From: Herpomyces periplanetae
Taxonomy: Eukaryota > Ascomycota > Laboulbeniomycetes > Herpomycetales > Herpomycetaceae
Reading direction: 5' to 3'
DNA length: 64,000 nucleotides
Assembly: GCA_009733715.1 (NCBI GenBank)
Contig: WMKJ01000013.1
Coordinates: 117,657-181,656 of the forward strand
Position 1 is the stretch's first letter; the number at the start of each line of letters is the position of its first letter. Positions 10,756-21,112 of the stretch are shown here, piece by piece. Under the pieces are notes generated by a model. The model was not told where the DNA came from. It worked only from the letters and a program-made list of their open reading frames with translations, and made no database searches. The translations under genes and the position numbers were made by a program.

Positions 10756-13152
10756 ATGGAAACTGTGGTACCATCATCACCACCACCACCACCACCACCT
10801 CCTCCTCCATCACCACCTCCCCCGCCACCATCACCACTTGAACCACCACCATCACCACCACCACCGCCCCCGCAATCACCACCACCACCTCCGCCTCTGG
10901 GACACACCGATGGCAAGTTAACTAATTTTATAAGAGGAATTGATGAAGGAAATAGATTACTAGCAAAAAAAGGATCGGGATCAGCTTTTAAACGAGAACC
11001 CATTAGCATTGATGATGTAGTGCAACGCAAGCGTGAGCAAGAAGCACTTGCTGCTCGTCCAAAGTTTCTCACTAAGGCTCAACGGGAAAAACTTGCTCAA
11101 AATCGTGCACAGGACTCTACGGGGCAAGACGTTAAAAAGCGTAAAGGTATGGAAATCAATATGGAACATGACGGGGACTCCCCTAGAAGAGCAAATGGAA
11201 ATTCTATTGCGGTTAAGTTTGGAATTGAATCCTTGAATAAAACTAGCGGGGGAGCCAAGTCAAAATCCAATCACAGTAATACGACTAAACAACGTGGCCA
11301 ACGCAAAGATGGTAACAACGATCGTGGATCGGATAGGTCAGGTCGAGCAAGCATTGGTGATGTCAATAGGGCGACGACCAAGAATGTCATGAACTCAGGA
11401 GATGCGGAAGATGATACGGAAACTCTAATGTTGCGACAACGTTACATGGGTACAAGTTGCGATACGCCTAATTTATCTACTAAGAAGAAAAGACGACGGA
11501 CCACAGAGAAGAAGTTCAACTTTGAATGGAGTGCAGCGGAAGACACAACACAATCACTCAATCCCATTTACGATGGTAGTGTTGAATTTAACTTTTTCGG
11601 ACACGGTAGGTTGGGTGGGTTTGTAGATAGCGGTGATTCGGCGGCAGAACGTTATGCAAAAGCTTTACAAGAACGAGACCCCGAAGCTGGTACAGCCCGA
11701 GCTCGAGAAATTTTGGAGATGGACCGTCGCAGGCGTGAAGAATCAAGTCGTACACAGCTTGACAAACATTGGAGTAAGAAAAAGTTGGAACATATGTTAG
11801 AGAGGGATTGGCGAATTTTTAAGGAGGATTTTAATATTAGTACAAAAGGTGGTTCAGTACCTAATCCCATGCGAAATTGGGATGAATCAGGTTTACCAAA
11901 ACGGTTACTTGACATTGTATACCAAGTAGGATATACCACACCAACACCTGTGCAAAGAGCGTGTATTCCTATTGCGCTAAAATCGCGAGATTTAATTGGG
12001 GTTGCGGTGACTGGATCTGGTAAAACAGCGGCGTTTTTATTGCCGTTATTGGTGTATATATCAGAATTACCAGAGCTGAATGAATTTACGAAGAATGACG
12101 GACCATATGCTATTATACTGGCACCAACGCGTGAATTGGCTCAACAGATTGAATCAGAAGCTAAAAAATTTGCCGTACCCTTTGGGTTTACGTGTGTGAG
12201 CATAGTGGGTGGACATTTAATTGAAGAACAAGCTTTCGCACTACGGAATGGAGCTGAAATAGTTATTGCGACACCAGGACGCCTATTAGATTGCATTGAA
12301 CGTCGAGTACTAGTATTATCGCAATGTTGCTATGTTATTATGGACGAGGCAGATCGTATGATTGATCTAGGTTTTGAGGAACCGGTTAACAAAATCTTAA
12401 GTGCCTTACCCGTACAAAATGAAAAGCCTGATACCGAAGAAGCAGAGAATTCTATTGTAATGTCCAAGTATATTGGCGATAAAAGTCGACATAGACAAAC
12501 AATGATGTATACGGCTACTATGCCACCGGCAGTTGAGCGTATAGCACGAAAATATTTGCGCCGGCCTGCTATTGTTACAATTGGAAATATTGGAGAAGCA
12601 GTAGAGACAGTAGAACAACGTGTGGAGTTTGTCGCAGGAGAAGACCGACGCAAGAAACGATTACAAGAAATATTGGCCACTGGAGAATTTGCACCTCCAA
12701 TAATTGTGTTTGTGAATATTAAACGGAATTGTGATGCTGTGGCGCGAGATATACGACATATGGGATATCAAGCGGTGACATTACATGGTAGCAAAACTCA
12801 AGATCAGCGTGAAGCTGCGCTGGCGCAGTTAAGAAATGGTACGGCGGAAATTCTCGTTGCGACGGATTTAGCAGGACGGGGCATTGATGTATTGGATGTG
12901 AGCCTGGTTGTGAATTTTAATATGGCGACAAGTATTGAAAGTTATACACACCGGATTGGACGAACGGGCCGGGCAGGTAAAAGTGGTGTGGCAATTACAT
13001 TTCTTGGGAATGAAGATTCTGACGTTTTATTTGATCTAAAACAATTATTATTGAAATCCAGTATATCACGAGTTCCAGAAGAGTTGCGCAAACATGAAGC
13101 TGCCCAACAAAAACCCACCAAAGGAGCCCGTTTAAGACCCATTGATCAATAA
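10756..13152 (+). CDS. PRP28: DEAD-box pre-mRNA splicing helicase Prp28 (DDX23 family)
   Basis: One exon, 798 residues. Prp28 releases U1 snRNP from the 5' splice site during spliceosome activation. The helicase core spans residues ~370-770: Q-motif region GYTTPTPVQ near 390, Walker A AVTGSGKT near 416, PTRELAQQ, DEAD near 530, TAT near 586, and [13 protein letters not shown] near 732. Ala-Val-Thr in motif I and TAT in place of SAT in motif III are characteristic of Prp28. Before the core is the family block FEWSAAEDT...LNPIY and the RDWRIFKEDF segment. The first ~50 residues are an unusual proline repeat encoded by (CCA/CAC)n. The lysine- and arginine-rich stretch at ~100-230 looks like a nuclear, RS-like replacement region. 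Confidence 0.95.
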   Translation: METVVPSSPPPPPPPPPPSPPPPPPSPLEPPPSPPPPPPQSPPPPPPLGHTDGKLTNFIRGIDEGNRLLAKKGSGSAFKREPISIDDVVQRKREQEALAARPKFLTKAQREKLAQNRAQDSTGQDVKKRKGMEINMEHDGDSPRRANGNSIAVKFGIESLNKTSGGAKSKSNHSNTTKQRGQRKDGNNDRGSDRSGRASIGDVNRATTKNVMNSGDAEDDTETLMLRQRYMGTSCDTPNLSTKKKRRRTTEKKFNFEWSAAEDTTQSLNPIYDGSVEFNFFGHGRLGGFVDSGDSAAERYAKALQERDPEAGTARAREILEMDRRRREESSRTQLDKHWSKKKLEHMLERDWRIFKEDFNISTKGGSVPNPMRNWDESGLPKRLLDIVYQVGYTTPTPVQRACIPIALKSRDLIGVAVTGSGKTAAFLLPLLVYISELPELNEFTKNDGPYAIILAPTRELAQQIESEAKKFAVPFGFTCVSIVGGHLIEEQAFALRNGAEIVIATPGRLLDCIERRVLVLSQCCYVIMDEADRMIDLGFEEPVNKILSALPVQNEKPDTEEAENSIVMSKYIGDKSRHRQTMMYTATMPPAVERIARKYLRRPAIVTIGNIGEAVETVEQRVEFVAGEDRRKKRLQEILATGEFAPPIIVFVNIKRNCDAVARDIRHMGYQAVTLHGSKTQDQREAALAQLRNGTAEILVATDLAGRGIDVLDVSLVVNFNMATSIESYTHRIGRTGRAGKSGVAITFLGNEDSDVLFDLKQLLLKSSISRVPEELRKHEAAQQKPTKGARLRPIDQ

Positions 13153-13662
13153 ACACACATCAACCTGAACCAATCTGGATTTTCCCCAGCCTATTCCTCA
13201 TGATTTTAACTTTTTCCACTTTCTTCGCATTTCGAAAACTCGAAAAACCGTCGGCCGATCCACGTGACCTGGTGCGGCGCTACTGTTATCCCGAGATCTA
13301 TTTTTAGCAGCAGGGTAGGTTTGCTTACGAAATGAAAGAGTTTGATTGGTTGGAAGTGGCCGGCCGAGGTGATTTTCCGCTCCGTGGTAAAACGAAAAAT
13401 TATCATTTTCTTGCTTCGAGACACGTCTGTTTAACAGTATCGTCAAGTTAACACTTCTTTCATTCAGTCGTTTTATACCTATTATCATTTATTTACCATA
13501 TGGATTAGGTTAATGTGTGTGATCGTGGGGATTTTTCAACTTATATACGTCCAAAGGTTGATTTTGCTTTGTTAATATTCACGAGTATCGCGTATGGTGT
13601 TGAATGGTTTTGAAGTAAAAAGCTACGAATTGTGTATTTATTTATATACGTTTTTCACGGAA
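13153..13662. promoter_or_regulatory. PRP28-SDH2 intergenic region
   Basis: No gene is visible. It contains the PRP28 3' end and the SDH2 promoter, with a CACGTGAC E-box at 13261-13266, about 400 nt before the SDH2 ATG. The last 150 nt are AT-rich. Confidence 0.45.
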
Positions 13663-14836
13663 ATGATGATCATCAGATCAGGTTTCCTTCATCGATCCCT
13701 TCGAGTTTCTCTTGGTACGTGAACTTAGATGTAATTTCTACTGAATTTATACTTTCATTGAATTCGTTTATCTTGACCTTTATACACGGGTTAACAGCAT
13801 AAACCTATTCGTGATGTTTTCATTGGTTTATTTTGGCATAATATATGTGACTAAATATTTGGATTGAGTAATTTAGTCGGTGATTTGCAACTTCGGAGTA
13901 TAACAAATAGGCGTACATTAGCAACGGTATCCGATGATATCAAATCAACAGGCAATGCGTCTGGTAAAGGTTCCCGATCAGTAATTTCTGAGCCAAAACC
14001 TACGGATACCCCCCGTTTTAAAAGCTTTCGAATATACCGATGGAATCCTGATGACCCTTCAACTAAACCTTACTTGCAAACTTACCGCCTGGATCTCAAT
14101 AAAACGGGACCCATGGTACTGGATGCTTTGATTCGAATTAAGAATGAACTTGATCCTACTTTAACATTTCGCCGATCCTGTCGTGAAGGAATCTGTGGTT
14201 CGTGTTCGATGAACATTGACGGCACCAATAATCTAGCATGTTTAAGCCGTATTGATGCTTCTCGTGATACTAGTATATATCCTCTACCTCATACTTACGT
14301 AGTGAAAGATCTGGTTCCAGATCTAACGCTCTTTTATAAACAATATCGAAGTGTTAAACCATATTTACGCAGAGAGACTCCTCCCCCCGATGTAAGTTTT
14401 TTGTATTATTTAATTTTTGCATATCGTTTTATCCTGGTTTTTTTACATTTTTCCTTTCCACCCTAGTATAAAGTAAATTATACGTAAACTTTACTTTAAC
14501 ATTAACCTTTCATAGGGACGAGAATACAGACAGTCGATTGAAGATCGAAGGAAGCTTGATGGTCTATACGAATGTATTCTTTGTGCATGTTGTAGCACGT
14601 CTTGTCCATCCTACTGGTGGAATTCAGATGAATATTTAGGACCTGCCATTTTATTGCAATCGTATCGTTGGCTAGCTGATTCTCGTGATGAACATGGTGG
14701 GGAGAGAAAGGATGCTCTTAACAATGGTATGAGTGTGTATCGATGTCATACAATTCTAAACTGTTCACGAACTTGCCCAAAAGGTCTTAATCCGGGACAT
14801 GCTATTGCAGAGATTAAAAAGTCATTAGCCCTTTAA
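13663..14836 (+). CDS. SDH2: Succinate dehydrogenase iron-sulfur subunit
   Basis: Three exons: 13663-13714, 13877-14391 and 14516-14836, giving 295 residues. It is the iron-sulfur subunit of mitochondrial complex II and passes electrons from the flavoprotein to ubiquinone. The N-terminus ([17 protein letters not shown] and the Arg/Ser-rich stretch after it) is a typical mitochondrial presequence. The 2Fe-2S ligands are in [10 protein letters not shown] (residues ~118-127) plus a following Cys; the 4Fe-4S and 3Fe-4S ligands are in [16 protein letters not shown] (~210) and [17 protein letters not shown] (~267). The second intron follows TPPPD in phase 0; the first is in phase 1 inside the presequence. 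All cluster ligands are intact and the length is normal. Confidence 0.98.
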
Positions 14837-16882
14837 ATTCATGACATTATTATCCTGTTGGCTCTGTTGAACAGATACAAATTTTCCGGTTAGGCATAAA
14901 CGTCGTCAACATTTAAATTTCCTACGTTTTTACACAAACTTTACTCATAGTCACAGAAACTGTGATAATTGAAGAGCATACTTTCGATTACTTGTTAAGA
15001 TGGAAAGTGAATACATATTCTAAAGGGGGGGACGAGTTAGTATGAATTCAGGTTGCATTATATTGTTTTACTTTAACAAGATTAACTTGAGTTCATGAAT
15101 CTTAAAGGATGGAACTTGGGCAGTCCAGATACTCACTCTTTAGCGCAGCTTTTTGGAAAGTTGCTAGTAAGTTAGTTGAATTTGCTGGCGTAATTTATTA
15201 CGTTTAGCAAGTTTTATCATCATTGAACATGCGAATTGTTTTATTAAGAGTAAAGGAACTAATCTGACGTTTGCTGCTTTCCTGAAATTATCTGGTTCTG
15301 TGTATACTCGAGGTTTAGCTCAGAGTTATACTCGTTCATGGTTGTACGTTTATTTATTCATACCGTGTAACCGTACAATCAAACATATTCATTAGCACTG
15401 TTTAGGTATACATCTTCATCTATTTTAGTCATGATATTTCTCATAACTCCACCTAGGGTTAAACGTAAAATCGTTTTTCTCTTGAGATCAAAAATCTGAA
15501 CAAAGCAGAATCTTTTTTGTAGAGTATTGTAGTAGTACGTAGGGAAGGATTTGAATGGATGATAAACGTGAAGTATTAACCATGGAGAAAAGAGTAAAAT
15601 CATCAGTACGAGAAAACGTAATAATTCTGTCTGTGTCACCAAAATATGAATTTCTGCGGATAAATGTATTGGAAGTTAGGTCTGTGTAGAGATGATAGTA
15701 CACAAGTGTATGAATGGGTACGTACGGGTACATAAATCTTTCTATACTTTGAAGGGCCATTCGGGTATATGCGTTTTATAGGGTTTCACTTCACATTGGG
15801 ATTTTTCGCGATCCGCTAACAAAAATGAAGTCATTGCAAGAGAGTTGACGGGTAACGTAGTAGAATACACAGTTCAGTCTTACAAAAGTGAACAAACCAG
15901 CACGCTAAGCTTCAATTAAGGTTAAAAGTGGTATCATCATGTTTAACAACTACTTAGATAGTGTGAACTGGCAGGTTTAGCCATAATATCTGTATAAATC
16001 TATTAGAAACAAATTTTTACTAGTGAACTTAACCAGATTCGTGGCATGGATCATGGAAAATTTATGGTACACCGTGTAAGCTAAACGTAAAATTTACAAT
16101 CTAAACAAACGAACCAACTATATAGCTTGCCAACATGAGATCAACCGCCAGATTATTATCGTCCATTATATTTATCATGTTTTTCCATCTACAAAGTTTA
16201 CACAAACATTATACATACAAAACGAATTACTGCTCATCTTGCACACTCTAGTACCCTGGACAATACGACATTTTACATATTTAAGATTTAATGGTAGAGC
16301 TAAATGCCTCAGAATTGCCTTGATCTAGGCTCAACTGACTAGTAGAGAGTGTATCCTGCATGCAGGATAATTGGCTACTTTAGTGTATAGAATCGTAGAG
16401 TCGGTAAAGTAGCCAGTTATGATACACTTGTAAGAGCTTGGGTATTAGATAGGTTTGTATGATAATTTGTGCAAGCCTATGTCCATTGACAGAAACATAT
16501 ACACAAACAGTTATATACAGACATTGACAAAAACATTTCACCCCACATCTGTCCACACCAACATCCATGTTCATCCTCGCTCTTTCGCAATTATCCTTAC
16601 ATCTTGTCAGGTATAAATATTCATGATAAGTCTCTTTCCCCCCGTTCCCCCTTCATCACATATATACCACTTCTACTCCCTCGTATTAACATCTTCTTGT
16701 TTTTAATTGATCAACTCCATCTATTAAACTGGTAACTTTTTCTCCCATACTCTATATATATTTATTCTAACTTACCGACTAACTTGATATTATCATATTA
16801 ACTAGGTAACTAAGAATTATTGATTCGGGATCTACCAAAACTCTTTTATGCTATACACAATTTTGATAGATATTTCACCAAT
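14837..16882. other. Intergenic region, SDH2 to DUF1993 gene
   Basis: About 2 kb in which I see no supported gene. Short leftward open frames at 15379-15760 are AT-rich and carry no recognisable motif. The one clear structure is the inverted repeat at 16348-16428, listed separately. The last 300 nt (16600-16880) turn pyrimidine-rich and contain several CTAAC/TTAACTAG motifs, so the leader of the downstream gene may be spliced. Confidence 0.5.
16348..16428. repeat. Imperfect inverted repeat (hairpin-forming)
   Basis: The left arm 16349-16382 and right arm 16405-16427 pair over 23 bp with one mismatch if an 11-nt insert (CTGCATGCAGG) in the left arm is looped out. That insert, with its flanks, forms its own 18-bp perfect palindrome, TATCCTGCATGCAGGATA. 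The loop is 22 nt. No transposase or target-site duplication is evident. Confidence 0.7.
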
Positions 16883-17413
16883 ATGTCTAATCCTGTATCC
16901 GTATATGAAGGCAGTGTTGTATACATGAGACATGGGCTTAAAACACTACGTTCAATACTCGAAAAATCTCAGGAACATGCTTCCAAACAGGATATTAAAC
17001 TTGACGATTTAGCACAAGCTCGTCTTGCTCCTGATATGTTTACATTGGCCAAACAAGTTGTCCTACTTAACTACTTTAGTCGCATGTTCAATATTTACTT
17101 TGGTGATGCCCCTGAAATAAATCTTACGGCTGAAATTAAGGAACCCGACTGGAAAGGTCTTTACACTTGGGTAAACGAAGCTGAAAGTGCCTTAATGAAT
17201 GTAAACGCCGAAACGTTTGAGGGGAAACTATCCGCTAAAAAAATCGTTAAACTACCCAAGAAGGAGCTTACTTTTGAAGGTTCTGCCTTGGTTACCCAAT
17301 TCCTTGTTCCTAATTTCTGGTTCCATTTGAATATGGTCTATGCTGTTCTTCGTAACCAAGGCATTCCACTCGGCAAACATGACTACCTCAGCGGCTTTAT
17401 GTCGTATAATTGA
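16883..17413 (+). CDS. DUF1993 family protein
   Basis: A single exon of 176 residues, close to the usual length of this family. The frame is open 21 codons further upstream, but the ATG at 16883 (MSNPVSVYEGSVVYMRHGL) matches the typical N-terminus. Family features are the helical start with GLKTLRSIL, the central LAPDMFTLAKQV, and the C-terminal VPNFWFHLNMVYAVLRNQGIP followed by LGKHDYL. DUF1993 proteins are small predicted helical-bundle proteins of the DinB-like type, found in many fungi and bacteria, and no biochemical role is assigned. No signal peptide or membrane segment is visible. Confidence 0.85.
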   Translation: MSNPVSVYEGSVVYMRHGLKTLRSILEKSQEHASKQDIKLDDLAQARLAPDMFTLAKQVVLLNYFSRMFNIYFGDAPEINLTAEIKEPDWKGLYTWVNEAESALMNVNAETFEGKLSAKKIVKLPKKELTFEGSALVTQFLVPNFWFHLNMVYAVLRNQGIPLGKHDYLSGFMSYN

Positions 17414-17946
17414 ATATCTTACTTCAACATATGTGTACTTGCATGAGGTCATTACTGGTGAATTTATTTCAGTCATCTTTTATTCACTCTGTTTGTTAAT
17501 TCTTTCCCCGTTCCCCAATTTATACGTAAAAACTTCCCTTCTGTTAACCTTGAATAACATCATCCTCCCACATTGTATCCCACAACCATCATCGTCATTC
17601 CCACTAAGCGAAATTTTCCCCCAAAACATCCAAATTTTCCTTTCAAAATCGCCCCCTCAGAGTCCCCTTCTGACGTCATATCACCATTACTAAGCGCCCC
17701 GTATCTCGTGTTCGGCACCAGGAACGCTGTTAATCCGGCCTTTTCCTCGTTGCTCACGTGTCTCATTGAGTGCGGAGCTGGAAATATATTTTTCCCTTGC
17801 GTGTATTTTTTCCCGATTTCATGCGATACAGATTCTCTGGCGCGTAATGTTAAGTAGGTTTTGAACGTCGATTTGGCATTGATAATATCCTATACCAGTG
17901 TGTGTGTACGCGCGCGCTTCCACATCTTTTTGCTTTCCTTCAGAAT
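17414..17946. promoter_or_regulatory. Intergenic region with bL34m promoter
   Basis: No gene is visible. Positions 17480-17680 are pyrimidine-rich. A CACGTG lies at 17755-17760, 190 nt before the bL34m ATG, and a GTGTGTACGCGCGCGC tract follows near 17903. Confidence 0.4.
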
Positions 17947-18578
17947 ATGGTGATTAGTTTGTGCAGCATGCCCAGTGGACTAGCGCGATTGGCTTGGGAT
18001 ATGTTACCGGGAAAACGAATACCCAAATTAACAGGGTAAGAACAATTTCTGTTTCGGCTTGGATAAATCTTAGTATACGCACTCGCATCATTTAACCGTG
18101 TAGTTCACCTTATTTGCTAAACCGATATTTGGCCTCCAGAATTTTACCCGCGAACATCTCCCTCACTTCACATTTGCCCAACTATGTTCGCTCAATCACA
18201 ACAATTACAGGACACAGCGCTTCCACTCGTCCTAGACTACCGCCGCAGCATTCACCTGCACGTATGGGATTATGTGGAGTTGCACCATGGTTAAGAGAAC
18301 AAGGCACACTACGTGAAACTGGCTTCAGTCGCCCGGATTGTCACGTATGCATTAACTTTGTCCCGTTAGCGTACCCGGAACACTTGTATACCGGTTTATA
18401 CCTCCCCACAACCTTGCCGCTCATCCAACGAAGGTTCGCGCCCCGTAACACAATGAATCGATGGACTCACCTTAAACGAAAGCGTCGGCACGGCTTTCTG
18501 GCCCGTCTTCGTTCCACCGGTGGCCGAGCAATCCTAAGCCGTCGAAGGCGTAAACGTCGTCGTTATCTCAGTCATTAA
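17947..18578 (+). CDS. MRPL34: Mitochondrial large-subunit ribosomal protein bL34m
   Basis: Two exons, 17947-18035 and 18104-18578, give 187 residues. The intron (68 nt; GTAAGA donor, TTTAACCGTGTAG acceptor) joins GG to T in phase. The last 45 residues are the bL34 domain: RKRRHGFLARLRSTGGRAIL and then an arginine run ending RYLSH, which binds 23S-type rRNA. The ~140 residues before it are an Arg/Ser/Leu-rich mitochondrial leader of the kind seen in fungal bL34m. The C-terminal domain is unmistakable; the start is less certain, since internal ATGs exist at codon 8 and in exon 2. It converges on STE24, 391 nt away. Confidence 0.92.
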
Positions 18579-18969
18579 CTCTCTACTCTACGTCCTTAAC
18601 AATTAACCAACTTGTAATATATTTCACTAGCAACTTTCACGCTATTCCTCCCTTACCACTTAATCAAATTTTCATTTAGACGCTCACTCTAATTAACTAA
18701 CTGTTAAACCATTGAATACACTTGGCCACTGCTGATCGGATGTTTGGTAAAACGCTTTCAAATTCTACGTAGTTAAGGCATTCCACTAAATACTTCTTGT
18801 GCAATGTCATCCGCTGCACGTCCCTAAAATACCAACGTGGACACCCTGGATGTACACATCAATGTTTGAATACAATTAATACGCTATTACGAGACCGTAG
18901 GCAGAGAATGGTCATATATCAAGGAACCAGCACGCTAGGATCAATAAAAACATTTTCAACACCGCCTTA
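18579..18969. other. Convergent intergenic region, bL34m / STE24
   Basis: AT-rich, with no supported gene. A short rightward open frame starting at 18797 overlaps STE24 antisense and has no family features. Confidence 0.4.
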
Positions 18970-20541
18970 TCAAAGTTCGCGACCTGACGTAAAAGCTTCA
19001 GATGCATCGTCTTTCTTATAAGGTGTCTTGTTTTGCGACTTTTGATCGGAAGAATCGCCTTCGCTAGTCCAATTCAAGGCTTTCAGACGTTCCGTTAGTA
19101 TGGGATGAGAATGATGGAAAGCAGAATAAAGCCAATCAGCGTCCATTGACGATAAATTTTTAATCTGAAGTTTAATCAGAGATCGAGCGAGTCCATCAGT
19201 GTAGCCCAGTTGAGCAGCAAAGGCATCTATAAGTATGGAAAGTTAGCCTCAATGATCAAAAGTAAGCCTAATATAATCTCAATATCGTACCAGCTTGATA
19301 CTCCATACGTCGCGTGAACATATTCATTAGGAATTCTACAACCGTGTCAACGGGACTGTAGATCATAGAAAACAGCAAAAACCCAATGACAATTGGACGT
19401 TGATTCGAAAACCCAAAGCTTGCGTAAAGACTTTTATTATCGATAAAACTGGACCAGAGGGCCAGGACGTAAAATAAGTGAGCTTGGCGGGACAGTAGCA
19501 TTCGGCTTGTGTGGCCCATTTTCCAATGTCCAAGTTCATGAGCAAGTACAGCTTCTACTTCATAATTTGTAGATTGCTCAAGAAGCGTATCAAAAATGAC
19601 AATTCGTTTTTTCCAAGGCAATCCAGTAAAATAAGCGTTGCTATGAGCTGATCTCTTGCTGCCATCAATGACCTGTAGTTCGTCCAAGGGAAAGCTTAAA
19701 CGACGACAAAGAGCTTCAACATTTTCTTTTAATTCACCAGGTTTCAATGGCGTTAACTTATTAAAGATGGGAACAATTAAAATCGGGTAAACGGTAATGG
19801 CTACAAGCTGGAATACAACCATAAACGCCCAGAGGTAATAGAAGAAAGATTGGCCAGTTTGACGAACGATTGCAAGAAAAGCGGCCCCTACGGGAGCACC
19901 AATTGCAACAGACAAAGCGATGCCTTTAAGCATATCCGTAATCCAAAGTCCGATGGTCATCTTATTGAAGCCAAACTTTTCCTCCAGTACAAAATGACGA
20001 TAATAATCCATGGGCAATCCAAGGAGTGTGTCAAAAATTGAAAAGCCAAACATGAAGAGTAAACTGTGTGAAATTTCACCGGAGAATCGAGTGGGGAAAT
20101 GTGTCGCTATAACGGACCCCGTCCATGACCAAGCTTTTGGAAATATATCATAGTATAAAACTGCAATAGATTTACACTCTCCAATAATTGAAGTGAAAAC
20201 TGAAAATTTAGCTTTTGCACGTGAATAGGCCTGACTTTTTTGGAATGTTTCACCATCGATTTCACGACGAATAGCAACCGGACACTCTGTGCGTTTGTAA
20301 ACCCGATACTGACGGTATAGTAGCCAATTTTCCAGAGTAAATTGGCCAAGTGAGAATAGCACCACTAATTTTTTCCATGGAAAATTGGGTATATCGAATA
20401 CCTCGGCTAGATACTGAATGATAACACATTTGAATAAGTATGATAAACATGATATTAACAAAGATGAAAAATTTTGGAAAATTCCCCCGCACATAAACAC
20501 AGTCCTCCAAATTGACTTACCCTTAAGGTTGATTGAATCAT
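18970..20541 (-). CDS. STE24: CAAX prenyl protease Ste24 (zinc metalloprotease)
   Basis: Three exons in transcript order, 20521-20541, 19291-20413 and 18970-19226, give 466 residues, close to the yeast length. Ste24 is a polytopic ER/inner nuclear membrane protease that trims farnesylated CAAX proteins such as a-factor. The family start VFDIPNFPWK, then LLYRQYRVY and SRAKAKFSVF, is clear. The catalytic HExxH is in AHELGHWKMGH near residue 302; the second zinc-ligand region, EYQADAFAAQLGY near 377, is recreated exactly across the last intron (19227-19290, phase 1). Several hydrophobic membrane spans are visible. The first coding exon is only 7 codons (MIQSTLR) before a GTAAGTC donor. It is divergent from ERG12. 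Confidence 0.97.
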
Positions 20542-21112
20542 TGTATCGAAAAATATAATTGGAGAAAGCAGATAAAAGACTCGAAAATTGAAATTCGCCG
20601 ACATCACCATCAACGCGTTTTCAGCTGAGTAAATCTGGCATCGTGGGCTGCACCGCCACATCTCAATTGCACATGACTCTTGCCAACAGGTTCTCAATTA
20701 ATTATTTTTCCGTTACTTATGCCTGTCACATGACTAAAGTACAGCATTATTGTTAATTCGCGAAGTAAGCAACTGTTTTGCTAGCCGTGCAGGATTTACT
20801 CCGGGCAATCTCTCAGCCACCAGTAGTCCCCCGACGTCACCGCCCATCACGTGCTCAATTTCATCAAGGTTTAGTCATGTGATGTTAATGCGCGTGTTTT
20901 ATGTGCTCGCCAAAATATGGTTTTTGCTGCCTCATGAATGAGAATGGGAAAATATCACGCGGGTGATCTCGTTTTAAATGAATTGAGTTTTTTGTGGTCT
21001 GTGTTTATGTGGATTATTCTAATAGTTTAAACAATTGGATGGGTTAATTAGTTACATTATACTCGCACGGCATATTCGCTTGGTTAACTTGCTTGAGTGT
21101 TTAACAGCTGGC
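20542..21112. promoter_or_regulatory. Divergent promoter, STE24 / ERG12
   Basis: 571 nt between the two start codons, with a CACGTG at 20848-20853 near the middle, a TGACGTCA-like half site (CCGACGTCACCG) at about 20831-20842, and CATGTGA near 20876. The two genes belong to the same prenylation-related chemistry, so co-regulation is plausible but inferred. Confidence 0.5.

Noticed and set aside
20262-20510. Alternative starts for STE24 at 20500-20510
   Set aside because: They lie inside an intron with GTAAGT donor and TTCAG acceptor; splicing to the 7-codon exon at 20521-20541 gives a clean N-terminus.
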